Assembly: GCA_937901285.1 (NCBI GenBank)
Contig: CALCHI010000158.1
Coordinates: forward strand, 1-7,431
DNA: 7,431 nucleotides
Source of the DNA: UBA8437 sp003445035
Lineage (GTDB): Bacteria; Planctomycetota; Planctomycetia; Planctomycetales; Planctomycetaceae
Reading direction: 5' to 3'
The translations under genes and the position numbers were made by a program. The notes beneath the pieces are model-generated. The model searched no databases. It saw only the letters and a program-made list of their open reading frames with translations, and was not told where the DNA came from. Positions 1-7,431 of this stretch are shown here, piece by piece. Numbering within the stretch: the first letter of the stretch is position 1; every line of letters begins with the position of its first letter.

Positions 1-7
1 CAAGAGA

Positions 8-30
8 AAACCCCTGTTTTGCAGGGGTTT
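8..30 (-). terminator. Intrinsic terminator of the tRNA-Lys gene
   Basis: A perfect 9-bp inverted repeat (AAACCCCTG / CAGGGGTTT) encloses a 5-nt loop. Read on the minus strand it comes 34 nt after the tRNA 3' end and runs into a short U-rich tail (TTTTCTCTTG). This is the expected layout for factor-independent termination of a stand-alone tRNA. On the plus strand the stem is followed by GCC rather than a T-run, so it would be poor in that direction. Confidence 0.85.
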
Positions 31-64
31 GCCTCGGAGTGCGATGTGGTGCGAGTTGCCGGAG

Positions 65-137
<73 letters not shown>

Positions 138-148
138 CAGGGGTTCCG

Positions 149-176
149 ATTCTAGCTGTTGGCGAGGGGGTGACAA
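149..176 (-). promoter_or_regulatory. Sigma70-type promoter of tRNA-Lys
   Basis: On the minus strand, TTGTCA (positions 176-171; 5 of 6 matches to TTGACA) is followed after 16 nt by TAGAAT (154-149; 5 of 6 matches to TATAAT). The -10 box ends 11 nt before the mature tRNA 5' end. That predicts a transcription start near position 142 and a leader of only about 5 nt. Confidence 0.75.
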
Positions 177-191
177 GTCTGGGAACGAGGT

Positions 192-216
192 GGCCGATCG
201 GCCGGTTGCAAACCGG
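192..216. repeat. Adjacent palindrome and hairpin upstream of the acyltransferase
   Basis: GGCCGATCGGCC (192-203) is a perfect 12-bp palindrome. It is followed, with a two-base overlap, by a perfect 6-bp hairpin CCGGTT-GCA-AACCGG (202-216). The pair sits between the tRNA promoter and the coding region of the acyltransferase. It could be an operator, a leader RNA structure, or chance in G+C-rich DNA. The second arm ends in the first base of a possible GTG start at 216, which is one reason to prefer the next in-frame GTG at 270 as the real start. Confidence 0.4.
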
Positions 217-269
217 TGGCTGAAAGCCGACAAACAGGTGGTCGTCTTTCCCCCTGCCGGTCCATTCGC

Positions 270-974
270 GTGAACGACTCGCCCGACACCACACGGTCGC
301 TGCCTGATCCGTTCCGGCGGAACATCGTCTGGAGCGTCTGCCAGATCGTGCTGAAGTGGTTCTTCGGTTTGCTGCTGGGATATCGGGCGAGGGGCCTGGA
401 GAAACTGCCGTCAGACAGCGGCGCTTTGCTTCTGGCCAATCACCAGAGCAACTTCGATCCGTTGCTGGTTGGCGTACCACTGGGTCGTCCGGTCAGTTTT
501 GTGGCTCGCAGCACTCTGTTCTTGATCCCGTTAGTCGGTTGGATTCTTCGGCGGACGTACGTCGTGCCGATCGATCGCGAGGCCGCCCGTGGTGGGGTGA
601 TTCGCGAGATGGTTGCCCGCCTGGATCACGGATTCCTGGTGGGGATGTTTCCCGAGGGCACGCGGACCAGTGACGGGGAAATCGGGGAATTCAAGCCCGG
701 GTTCATTTCGCTGGTGCGTCGTTCCCGCCGACCGATCGTGCCGGTTGGGATTGCCGGAGCTTTCGAATCCTATCCCCGCGGAGGGTTGCCGCGTCCGGGA
801 CGGGTGCGGATGGTTTTCGGAGAGCCGTGGCAGCCCGAGGAGTACGCCGAGTACTGCGAGCGGGGTCGCGAGGCGGAGTTGGTTGCAGCCGTGAGGCAAC
901 GCGTGCAGGATTGTGTCGACGAGGCCATCGCCTGGCGCGAGGGCCGGACGGTCGAGACCGAACTGAATGGCTGA
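270..974 (+). CDS. PlsC-type 1-acyl-sn-glycerol-3-phosphate acyltransferase (lysophospholipid acyltransferase family)
   Basis: The predicted 234-residue protein belongs to the family that transfers an acyl chain from acyl-CoA or acyl-ACP to a lysophospholipid, typically making phosphatidic acid at the inner face of the cytoplasmic membrane. Visible motifs, numbered from the GTG at 270, are the catalytic HX4D box NHQSNFDP (His58, Asp63), an arginine-containing block II around residues 92-103, and the phosphate-binding block FPEGTR (127-132). A VPVGIAG strand follows at about 157-163, as is usual. The hydrophobic stretch at about 19-36 could anchor it to the membrane. The length is normal for the family. 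The start is uncertain: neither GTG 270 nor GTG 216 (252 residues) has a Shine-Dalgarno sequence. I chose 270 because the extra 18 residues look non-conserved and the upstream GTG lies on a hairpin. The next gene is 22 nt away, so co-transcription is likely. The exact acyl acceptor cannot be read from the sequence. Confidence 0.9.
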   Translation: MNDSPDTTRSLPDPFRRNIVWSVCQIVLKWFFGLLLGYRARGLEKLPSDSGALLLANHQSNFDPLLVGVPLGRPVSFVARSTLFLIPLVGWILRRTYVVPIDREAARGGVIREMVARLDHGFLVGMFPEGTRTSDGEIGEFKPGFISLVRRSRRPIVPVGIAGAFESYPRGGLPRPGRVRMVFGEPWQPEEYAEYCERGREAELVAAVRQRVQDCVDEAIAWREGRTVETELNG

Positions 975-996
975 AAGTGCCGTGAGGAGTTAGAGG

Positions 997-2604
997 ATGA
1001 CACTGCCACGAAAACGCCCGGTGGTTGGAGGCCGACATGGGGCGGTCGCTTCGGCCCACCCCCTGGCCAGCCAGGCCGGACTCGATATTCTTCGCGACGG
1101 TGGCAACGCCGTCGACGCGGTGGTCACCATGGCCGCGACGCTGGCGGTGGTCGAACCGTACATGAGCGGTCCGGGGGGAGTGGGGTTCCTGCTGCTGCAC
1201 CGCCCGGGGGCCGCGCCCCGAGTGCTCAACTACAGCGGCACGGCCCCGACGGGTGCCGTGCCCGAGGTGTTCGACGAGTGCAACCGCGAACTGGGGCCGA
1301 TGTCGGCCCTGGTGCCGGGCAACGTGGCCGGCTGGTTCGAAGCGGTGGCCACCGAGGGGACCCGGCCGCCGGCGGACATCTTCGCCGCCGCGATTCGGCA
1401 CGGTCGTGAGGGCTTCCCGCTGCATCCGGCCAACGCCCTGTTCATCGACGTCGCCCGCCCAAGACTCAATGACGTCGGGCAGAAGGTCTTCGGAGACCTG
1501 GTGCCGCGGATTGGTGAGATCCATGTTTCGAACGACCTGGCCGACACCTATCAGCGATTGGTCGAGGAGGGGCCGGAGTTGTTCTACTCGGGAGAGATCG
1601 GCCAGCGACTGGCCGACTACACCCAGGAACAGGGAGGCCTGATCACCCGCGAGGACCTGGCCGGCTACGAGCCCGAGTGGGTCGATCCGATCGAGGTCAA
1701 TTACCGCGGCCTGACGGTGCGGACGCCGCCGCCCAACAACGAGGGCATGCAGATTCTCGAGACGCTGAAGATTCTCGAGGGCTTCGACCTGGCGTCACTG
1801 GGTCACAACTCGACCGAGTACATCCACGTGTTGAGCGAGGCGATCAAGCTGGCCGTCGTCGACCGCATCCGCTGGTGCGGCGACCCGAAGTTCTCGCCGG
1901 TTCCGCTCGATCAACTGCTCTCGGACGCCTACGCCGCCTCTCAGCGCGAACGGATTGATCGCGAGAGTGCGTCACCGGTCGAGGGGGAACGCTGGGGTGG
2001 GTTCCGCGAAGGAGATTTTCTGGCCCCGGGCAAGATCGACGGACTGACAACCCACCTGGCTGCCGTCGATGCGGACGGCAACGTCGCCAGTATCACGCAG
2101 TCGCTGGGCAACGGCTTCGGATCGGGTGTGATGATCCCCGAGACGGGTGTCCTGTTGAACAACTTCGTCTACTGGAGCGAAACCGATCCCGAGTGTCCGA
2201 CTCCGAACCGGATCGAGCCCGGCAAGCGGTGGAGCTGTTGCATGGCCCCGGTGCACGTGGTCGACGGAAGCGACTTCTGGTTCTCGATCGCCACGCCGGG
2301 CAGCTACGGCATCCTGCAGACAACCATGCAGATGTTGCTGAACATCGTCGAGTTCGGTGCCGACGTGCAGGCGGCGATCGAGGCGCCCCGGTTCCGCGTC
2401 TGGGAGGACACGCGGATGCAGATCGAGGACCGGGTGCCCGCCGACGTTCGTGGGGAGTTACAGGCCCGCGGACACTCTCTGGAAGACATCGGCGACTTCT
2501 CACCACAAGTTGGTGGTGGCCAGGGAGTGATGGTGGATCGCCAGAGCGGAGCACGACTGGCCGGGGCCGACCCCCGGAGGGATGGATACGCTCTGGCCTA
2601 CTAG
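997..2604 (+). CDS. Gamma-glutamyltransferase-like Ntn hydrolase with an altered substrate pocket, probably cytoplasmic
   Basis: This 535-residue protein has the full GGT fold. An N-terminal GGNAVDAVVT block is followed by VEPYMSGPGGVGF (residues 36-64). The autoprocessing motif is TTH with predicted nucleophile Thr351, followed by DADGNVASITQSL. Later come GVLLNN (384-389), PGKRW (408-412) and the C-terminal block GADPRRDGYALAY. Cleavage before Thr351 would give subunits of 350 and 185 residues, close to the E. coli enzyme. The family cleaves or transfers gamma-glutamyl amides, or in some branches other amides such as acyl side chains. Several pocket positions differ from E. coli Ggt: NYSGTAP replaces the DxRE region, Phe390 and Trp393 stand where Gln430 and Asp433 would be, and Cys414-Cys415 replace the Ser-Ser pair. 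There is no signal peptide, unlike periplasmic Ggt. The ATG at 997 is set by GAGGAG at 984-989. The importer genes begin 60 nt downstream. The fold is certain; gamma-glutamyl specificity is doubtful. Confidence 0.93.
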   Translation: MTLPRKRPVVGGRHGAVASAHPLASQAGLDILRDGGNAVDAVVTMAATLAVVEPYMSGPGGVGFLLLHRPGAAPRVLNYSGTAPTGAVPEVFDECNRELGPMSALVPGNVAGWFEAVATEGTRPPADIFAAAIRHGREGFPLHPANALFIDVARPRLNDVGQKVFGDLVPRIGEIHVSNDLADTYQRLVEEGPELFYSGEIGQRLADYTQEQGGLITREDLAGYEPEWVDPIEVNYRGLTVRTPPPNNEGMQILETLKILEGFDLASLGHNSTEYIHVLSEAIKLAVVDRIRWCGDPKFSPVPLDQLLSDAYAASQRERIDRESASPVEGERWGGFREGDFLAPGKIDGLTTHLAAVDADGNVASITQSLGNGFGSGVMIPETGVLLNNFVYWSETDPECPTPNRIEPGKRWSCCMAPVHVVDGSDFWFSIATPGSYGILQTTMQMLLNIVEFGADVQAAIEAPRFRVWEDTRMQIEDRVPADVRGELQARGHSLEDIGDFSPQVGGGQGVMVDRQSGARLAGADPRRDGYALAY

Positions 2605-2647
2605 GGGCCTTCACGATTCGTCCCATCCCAGCCTCATCGGTGTCTCC

Positions 2648-2653
2648 AAGGAG
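2648..2653 (+). promoter_or_regulatory. Ribosome binding site deciding the ATPase start
   Basis: AAGGAG lies 11 nt before ATG 2665, a slightly long but usable spacing. The in-frame GTG at 2653 begins inside this site and so could not use it. This favours ATG 2665 and an N-terminus of MSSVRLESVSKHFG, which matches the usual MalK/UgpC start. Confidence 0.6.
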
Positions 2654-2664
2654 TGTCGCGGCGG

Positions 2665-3734
<1,070 letters not shown>

Positions 3735-3738
<4 letters not shown>

Positions 3739-5171
3739 CCGGTTTTCAGCATACGCGACGTCAGTGGCTGGCCAGCCTGCCGGTTCTCGGTCTCTCGGCC
3801 TGGTCCGGCTGCAGTCGCCAGCGACCGGTACGTGACAGCCGGGGACGCGTGATCGTCGAGTACTGGCATCAGCCGATGGTGCAGCAGGTGCCGGAACTCG
3901 GGGACGAGGTGAAGGAGGTGGGGGACTTCGAGAGGTTCCTGGCTCGGCGGTTCATGGCTGAGAATCCCGACATCGTCATCCGCACCCAGTGTCTCAACTG
4001 GGAGGATCTGCCGCGGAAGGTGCCGATCAGCGTGCTGGGTGGCCGGCCGCCGGACGTGCTGATGGACTATGTCGGCCGCACCAGCGGGTTCTGGTACCAG
4101 GGTGTGCTCGAACCGCTCGACGAGCTGGTCGAGGGGATCGAGCACGATTTTCAGCCGAGGATGTTCGAGGCGTCCCGTTTGATCGGCTCCGACGGTGTGC
4201 GGCGGCTGCACGCCGTGCCGTTGTGTGGCTGGGTGCAGGTGCTGGTGCTCAACCGCGCGGCCTGGGACTCCCAGGGCCTGGGCGATCTGCTGCCCACCGA
4301 CGAGGATCCCCGGTGGCGTTGGGATCAGTTCGAGACGGCTCTCGAGGCAATTGCCGGTCCGGAAGTGACGCCCCTGGGGATGCAGTGTGCCAGCGAACAG
4401 GGTGACTATCGGGTGCTGCAGTATTTCTGGGCCTTCGGTGCCGAGGTGTACCACGACCGCGACTATTCGAGGGTCGCACTGAATTCCCCTCAGGGAGTGG
4501 CTGCACTGGAGTGGCTGGTGAAGGCGAAGCGAAAGGGCTGGATTCAGTCGAACGTGGCCACGGCCGGGTACGGCTTCTTTGACATGTTCTGGCGTGGTCA
4601 GACGGTCGCGATTCCCAGCGGTGTCTCGATGCGGCGGACGTACGAGAACGCGCTTCGGGACGGCAAGGTCACCGCCGACTTCAATGGTGATGGCCGGGTC
4701 GACATGGAGGTCTTCTACACTCTGCCTCCGACCCGACCGGAGGTTCCGACGACACTGCCGGTCTCGACCAACGGCCTGGTCGTCTTTCGCCAGGAGGACC
4801 CGGACCGTCGCGAGGCCGCGATGCGATTCGTCAAGTTCCTGACCAGCACCGAGACCGTTGGCCATTACGCGAGGGCGTCCCAGATGTTGCCCGGCCGCAA
4901 GAGCGTGGGGTCGATTTTTGCCGACCAGCCCGACGTGACCCGGATCCTGGGCCTGGCTGCCGAATGCCCGGTGGCCGATATGGGGGCGACGTCACCCAGC
5001 TACTACGACATCCGCAAGCGGATGCCGCCGTACCTGCAGTCGGCATTCCTGGGCCTGAAGACGCCGGCCGAGGCGCTGGCCGGATTCGAACGAGAGGCGG
5101 AGGGTGTTTTGCGGGGCCAGTTGGCGAGCACACAACCCGGTGACCACCCGGGTGAGGAGTCGGCACAGTGA
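3735..5171 (+). CDS. Extracellular solute-binding protein of a CUT1 importer, Tat-exported probable lipoprotein with EF-hand-like loop
   Basis: This 478-residue protein should capture the substrate outside the cytoplasmic membrane and deliver it to the two permeases. The N-terminus has a twin-arginine motif (TRRQWL, residues 7-12), a hydrophobic stretch, and a possible lipobox ending at Cys26 (WSGC). The Trp at -3 is unusual for a lipobox. Family hallmarks are the opening strand VIVEYWHQP (about 39-47), GGRPPDVLMDYVGRTSGF (102-119), LVEGIEHDF, WRWDQFETAL (194-203) and a C-terminal block resembling the usual end-of-domain helices (AAMRFVKFLTS, 361-371). Residues 315-325 read DFNGDGRVDME, the pattern of an EF-hand or dockerin calcium loop. 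It sits just before the strand that in many relatives carries the PLP motif (here TLPP). The ligand cannot be predicted. Both ends overlap the neighbouring genes by GTGA, implying coupled translation. Assignment is by motifs and operon position. Confidence 0.92.
5154..5159 (+). promoter_or_regulatory. Ribosome binding site of the MalF-type permease
   Basis: GAGGAG lies 8 nt before GTG 5168 and inside the end of the solute-binding protein gene. It fixes the permease start at the GTGA overlap and is the strongest Shine-Dalgarno sequence in the importer operon. Confidence 0.65.
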
Positions 5172-6064
5172 GCAGCGCGGCGATCGAGACGGTGCCGCGG
5201 TTTCGACGGGGCGGGTGGATGTTCCTGTTGCCGGCCGGGATCCCCTTTGTTGCCTTCGTACTCTGGCCGCTGATCCACGGTGTGGCGCTGGGGTTCTTCG
5301 ACGTCCAGTTGCGCGAGACGCGGTTCATCGGACTCGAAAACTACCATCGGTTGATCGGCGACGAGACGTTCTGGGCCGCGGTGAAGAACACCTGTGGGTT
5401 CGTCGTGCTGGTGGTGCCGACCGTCTGGGTGTTGAGCCTGGGAGTCTCGGCGGTGGTCTTCCCGATGGGCCGCTGGGCCCGATCGTTTTTCCGGTTCGCC
5501 TTCTACGTGCCGGTGGTCGCCGGTGGGGTGTGCCTGGCGATGGTCTGGCTGTGGATCTTCGACCAGCGGTACGGGTTGCTCAACCATGTCACCGGTTCGC
5601 TGCTGGGGCTGGAACTCGACTGGCTGGGTCGGACCGACACGGCGTTGCCTTCGCTGGCAGTGGTGGTGATCAGTTGGAGCCTGGGTCAGCCGATCATCAT
5701 TTTTCTGGCGGCGCTGGGCGGAATTCCTCCGGAACTGTACGAGGCAGCGCGAATCGACGGGGCAGGGCCGCTGAGACGTTTCTGGCACGTGACGCTGCCC
5801 CTGTTGCGGCCGGCATCGCTGTTCGTGCTGGTGACCCAGACGATCGGTGTCTTTCAGGTCTTCGTGGTGGTGCTTTTGCTGACGGTCAACGGGGGGCCGG
5901 CCCACGGCACGCGGACCATCGTCTACGGGATGTACGAGACCGCTTTTACACCGATGTACGACTTCGATTACGCCGCCGCACAGGGCAGCGTGCTGCTGGT
6001 CGCCCTGGGCACGATCGCCATTGTTCAGTTCCGCCTGCTCGGGCGGAAGACCCGGTTGGATTGA
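5168..6064 (+). CDS. MalF/UgpA-type sugar ABC transporter permease
   Basis: This is a 298-residue inner-membrane permease, one half of the translocation pore. About six hydrophobic segments can be seen, near residues 18-45, 75-98, 106-131, 160-182, 213-240 and 272-290. The conserved cytoplasmic EAA loop is YEAARIDGAGPLRRFWHVTLPLL, in two parts at 191-200 and 201-213. Its Glu-Ala-Ala, Gly198 and Leu-Pro are all present, and this loop docks onto the ATPase. The segment FIGLENYHRL (53-62) is typical of the MalF/UgpA side of CUT1 systems. The protein lacks the large periplasmic insertion of E. coli MalF, as most relatives do. It starts at GTG 5168, overlapping the preceding stop. The next permease begins 10 nt after its stop, consistent with a heterodimer made from one message. 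Confidence 0.95.
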   Translation: MSSAAIETVPRFRRGGWMFLLPAGIPFVAFVLWPLIHGVALGFFDVQLRETRFIGLENYHRLIGDETFWAAVKNTCGFVVLVVPTVWVLSLGVSAVVFPMGRWARSFFRFAFYVPVVAGGVCLAMVWLWIFDQRYGLLNHVTGSLLGLELDWLGRTDTALPSLAVVVISWSLGQPIIIFLAALGGIPPELYEAARIDGAGPLRRFWHVTLPLLRPASLFVLVTQTIGVFQVFVVVLLLTVNGGPAHGTRTIVYGMYETAFTPMYDFDYAAAQGSVLLVALGTIAIVQFRLLGRKTRLD

Positions 6065-6074
6065 GACGGACGTG

Positions 6075-6962
6075 ATGCCCGGCGAATCGCACCCACCGAA
6101 ATCTTCGACCCCGCTTGCGGGCCTGGGCCGATGCGCGGCGTGGGTGCTGCTGCTGGTCGCGGCGACCGCGGCCATCCTGCCGCTGTACTGGATGACGACC
6201 GGCTCGTTGAAGCTGCAAAGCGACGCGATGAAGACCCCGCCGGAGTGGTTTCCGGAGAACCCGACGACGGCCAATTATGAGAAGCTGTTCGGGGGCGAGG
6301 ACGGGGGGGCCTGGGAAGGCCGCCGCCCGGCCGCCCGCTGGTTGCTCAACAGCCTGCTGGTGGCCGCTTCGATCTCGTTCTCGGCGGTTCTCACCAGCGC
6401 CCTGGCCGGTTACGCCCTGGGCAAGCTGTCGTTTCCCGGTCGTGCGGTCGCCTTCTGGCTGGTGGTCGCCACGATGATGCTCCCTCGCCAGGTCTCGCTG
6501 ATCCCGCTGTACCTGCTTGTCGTCGGCTTCGACTGGATGGATTCCTACCCCGGGCTGATCGCTCCGTTTCTCTGCTACCCCTTCGGCATCTTCCTGGTCC
6601 GTCAGTTCATGATGCAGGTGCCCGACGAGTTGCTGGCAGCGGCACGGATCGACGGGGCTGGTCCGTGGCGGGTCTTCTGGCACATCGTGCTGCCGATGTC
6701 GCGGCCGGCACTGGGGGCGGTGGCGATCTTCAGCTTCATGGGAGCCTGGAACGAGTACCTGTGGCAGTTGATCGTCACCAACCGGCCCGAGATGTACACG
6801 CTGCCGGTGGGGGTTTCGAAGCTGGTCAGCACGCTGAGCGAATTCGACCTGGGGCTGGCGATGGCCGGGGCCACGGTGGCGTTTCTGCCGATGCTGGCGG
6901 TGTTCGTGATGTTCCAGAAATACTTCGTGCAGGGGGTCAGCGTGGGGGCGTTGAAGGGCTAG
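6075..6962 (+). CDS. MalG/UgpE-type sugar ABC transporter permease
   Basis: This 295-residue inner-membrane permease should pair with the MalF-type protein. Typical features are LPLYWMTTGSLK after the first membrane segment (35-46), TPPEWFPENPTTANYEKLF (54-72), a membrane segment with ALAGYALGKLSFPGR (109-123), MLPRQVSLIPLY (135-146), and the EAA loop LLAAARIDGAG followed by LPMSRPAL (186-213). FMGAWNEYLWQLI (221-233) and a QKYFVQGVSVGALKG tail (281-295) are hallmarks of MalG/UgpE. I chose ATG 6075; GTG 6072 directly before it is also possible. No good Shine-Dalgarno sequence is visible (only GGA at 6068-6070), so translation probably depends on reinitiation after the preceding stop 10 nt away. 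A start at TTG 6021, inside the previous gene, is unlikely. It is the last importer gene, and no convincing terminator follows. Confidence 0.95.
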   Translation: MPGESHPPKSSTPLAGLGRCAAWVLLLVAATAAILPLYWMTTGSLKLQSDAMKTPPEWFPENPTTANYEKLFGGEDGGAWEGRRPAARWLLNSLLVAASISFSAVLTSALAGYALGKLSFPGRAVAFWLVVATMMLPRQVSLIPLYLLVVGFDWMDSYPGLIAPFLCYPFGIFLVRQFMMQVPDELLAAARIDGAGPWRVFWHIVLPMSRPALGAVAIFSFMGAWNEYLWQLIVTNRPEMYTLPVGVSKLVSTLSEFDLGLAMAGATVAFLPMLAVFVMFQKYFVQGVSVGALKG

Positions 6963-7072
6963 TGCGAGATGGCCCGTCGAAGTGGCACGCGGGCTGGGCC
7001 GCGGATAGGATGTCCGGCGTCGAAACCAGTTGATCCACAGCCGAGCTTCAAAGAGATCCGGAGAACGAGATC

Positions 7073-7431
7073 ATGTTGCGAACGATGTCCGCGGTGCTGG
7101 CAGCGAGTGTCCTGGCGATGTCCCCGGTCCAGGCAGAGGACTGGCCCCAGTTCCGAGGGCCGAACTGCAACGGGATCTCCACCTCCAAGGCGGCGATGCC
7201 GGCCGAGTTCTCTCCGACCAAGAACGTGCTCTGGTCGGCAGCGATCGGCGACGGCGTCGGCTGCCCGATCATCGCCGGCGGCCGCGTGTTCGTTTCGGCC
7301 CTGGGCGACCCCGGTCACGTGGCGCTGTACGCCTTCGATGCCGCCAGTGGCCGCTTCGAATGGGGCAAGCAGTGGAACATGGGCGATGCGACCAAGGTGC
7401 ACAAGACCAACAGCCTGGCCGCGACGACACC
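7073..7431 (+). CDS. Secreted PQQ-like beta-propeller repeat protein, 5' part only
   Basis: The gene runs off the right edge; 119 complete codons are present. Residues 1-21 form a Sec signal peptide with a short hydrophobic core and a predicted cleavage after VQA. The mature protein would begin EDWPQFRGPNCNGIS. The following segment looks like the first blades of a beta-propeller: NVLWSAAIGDGVGCPIIAGG, then RVFVSALGD and ALYAFDAASGRFEW, which is the VYALDAATGKxxW signature of PQQ-like/BamB-like repeats. I associate this family with planctomycetes, where members are usually annotated only by the repeat. Whether it binds a quinone or has an enzymatic domain cannot be told from this portion. CGGAG at 7059-7063 provides a Shine-Dalgarno sequence 9 nt before the ATG. 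It is separated from the permease gene by 110 nt, which I read as probably a separate transcription unit, although I cannot point to a clear promoter. Confidence 0.9.
   Translation, partial: MLRTMSAVLAASVLAMSPVQAEDWPQFRGPNCNGISTSKAAMPAEFSPTKNVLWSAAIGDGVGCPIIAGGRVFVSALGDPGHVALYAFDAASGRFEWGKQWNMGDATKVHKTNSLAATT

Noticed and set aside
206..234. Plus-strand promoter for the acyltransferase operon (TTGCAA, 17 nt, GACAAA)
   Set aside because: The boxes match the consensus at only 4 of 6 and 3 of 6 positions, and in G+C-rich DNA this is not distinguishable from chance.
5738..6690. Repeated DNA around AARIDGAGP in the two permease genes
   Set aside because: This is the conserved EAA loop shared by all such permease pairs and reflects ancient homology, not a recent repeat or recombination site.
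6983..7000. Possible sigma54 promoter before the beta-propeller gene
   Set aside because: TGGCACG matches the -24 element exactly, but at the proper distance the sequence is CTGGG instead of TTGCA/T, so the essential -12 GC is missing.
6963..7072. Terminator or sigma70 promoter in the gap between the last permease and the beta-propeller gene
   Set aside because: Only 4-5 bp stems (for example GCCCG 6972-6976 with CGGGC 6990-6994) without a T-run are present. TAGGAT at 7006-7011 has no acceptable -35 box, and TTGATC at 7030-7035 has no -10 box.

Overview
The window is G+C-rich, bacterial, Gram-negative in style, and most probably from a planctomycete (Planctomycetota). The main clue is the truncated gene at the right edge. 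It encodes a secreted protein whose mature N-terminus reads EDWPQFRGPNCNGIS, a form I associate with the large PQQ-like beta-propeller families of that phylum. Weak or absent Shine-Dalgarno sequences at two of the seven starts and frequent GTG starts fit this but prove nothing. No mobile element, CRISPR array or phage gene is visible.

Layout. At the left edge a complete tRNA-Lys(CTT) lies on the minus strand, with a good sigma70-type promoter upstream and a compact intrinsic terminator downstream. All protein genes are on the plus strand. They are: (1) a PlsC-type phospholipid acyltransferase; (2) 22 nt later, a gamma-glutamyltransferase-like Ntn hydrolase without a signal peptide; (3) 60 nt later, a MalK/UgpC-type ABC ATPase; (4) a Tat-exported, probably lipid-anchored solute-binding protein; (5) a MalF-type permease; (6) a MalG-type permease; and (7), after a 110-nt gap, the start of the secreted beta-propeller gene. 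Genes 3-4 and 4-5 overlap by GTGA stop/start tetranucleotides, and genes 5-6 are 10 nt apart, so 3-6 are almost certainly one translationally coupled unit. The hydrolase and perhaps the acyltransferase are plausibly in the same transcript.

How the genes may work together. Genes 3-6 form a complete CUT1-type importer, normally for oligosaccharides, polyols or glycerophospho-compounds: binding protein, two permeases and a dedicated ATPase. The Ntn hydrolase keeps the autoprocessing nucleophile motif (TTH), but motif-level comparison with E. coli Ggt suggests it has lost the residues that hold the gamma-glutamyl alpha-carboxylate and alpha-amino groups. With no export signal it should act in the cytoplasm. 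The inference I find most interesting is that this is an import-and-hydrolyse module, in which the importer brings in a compound and a divergent GGT-fold amidase cleaves it. The substrate cannot be read from the sequence. The binding protein also carries an EF-hand-like loop that may bind calcium.
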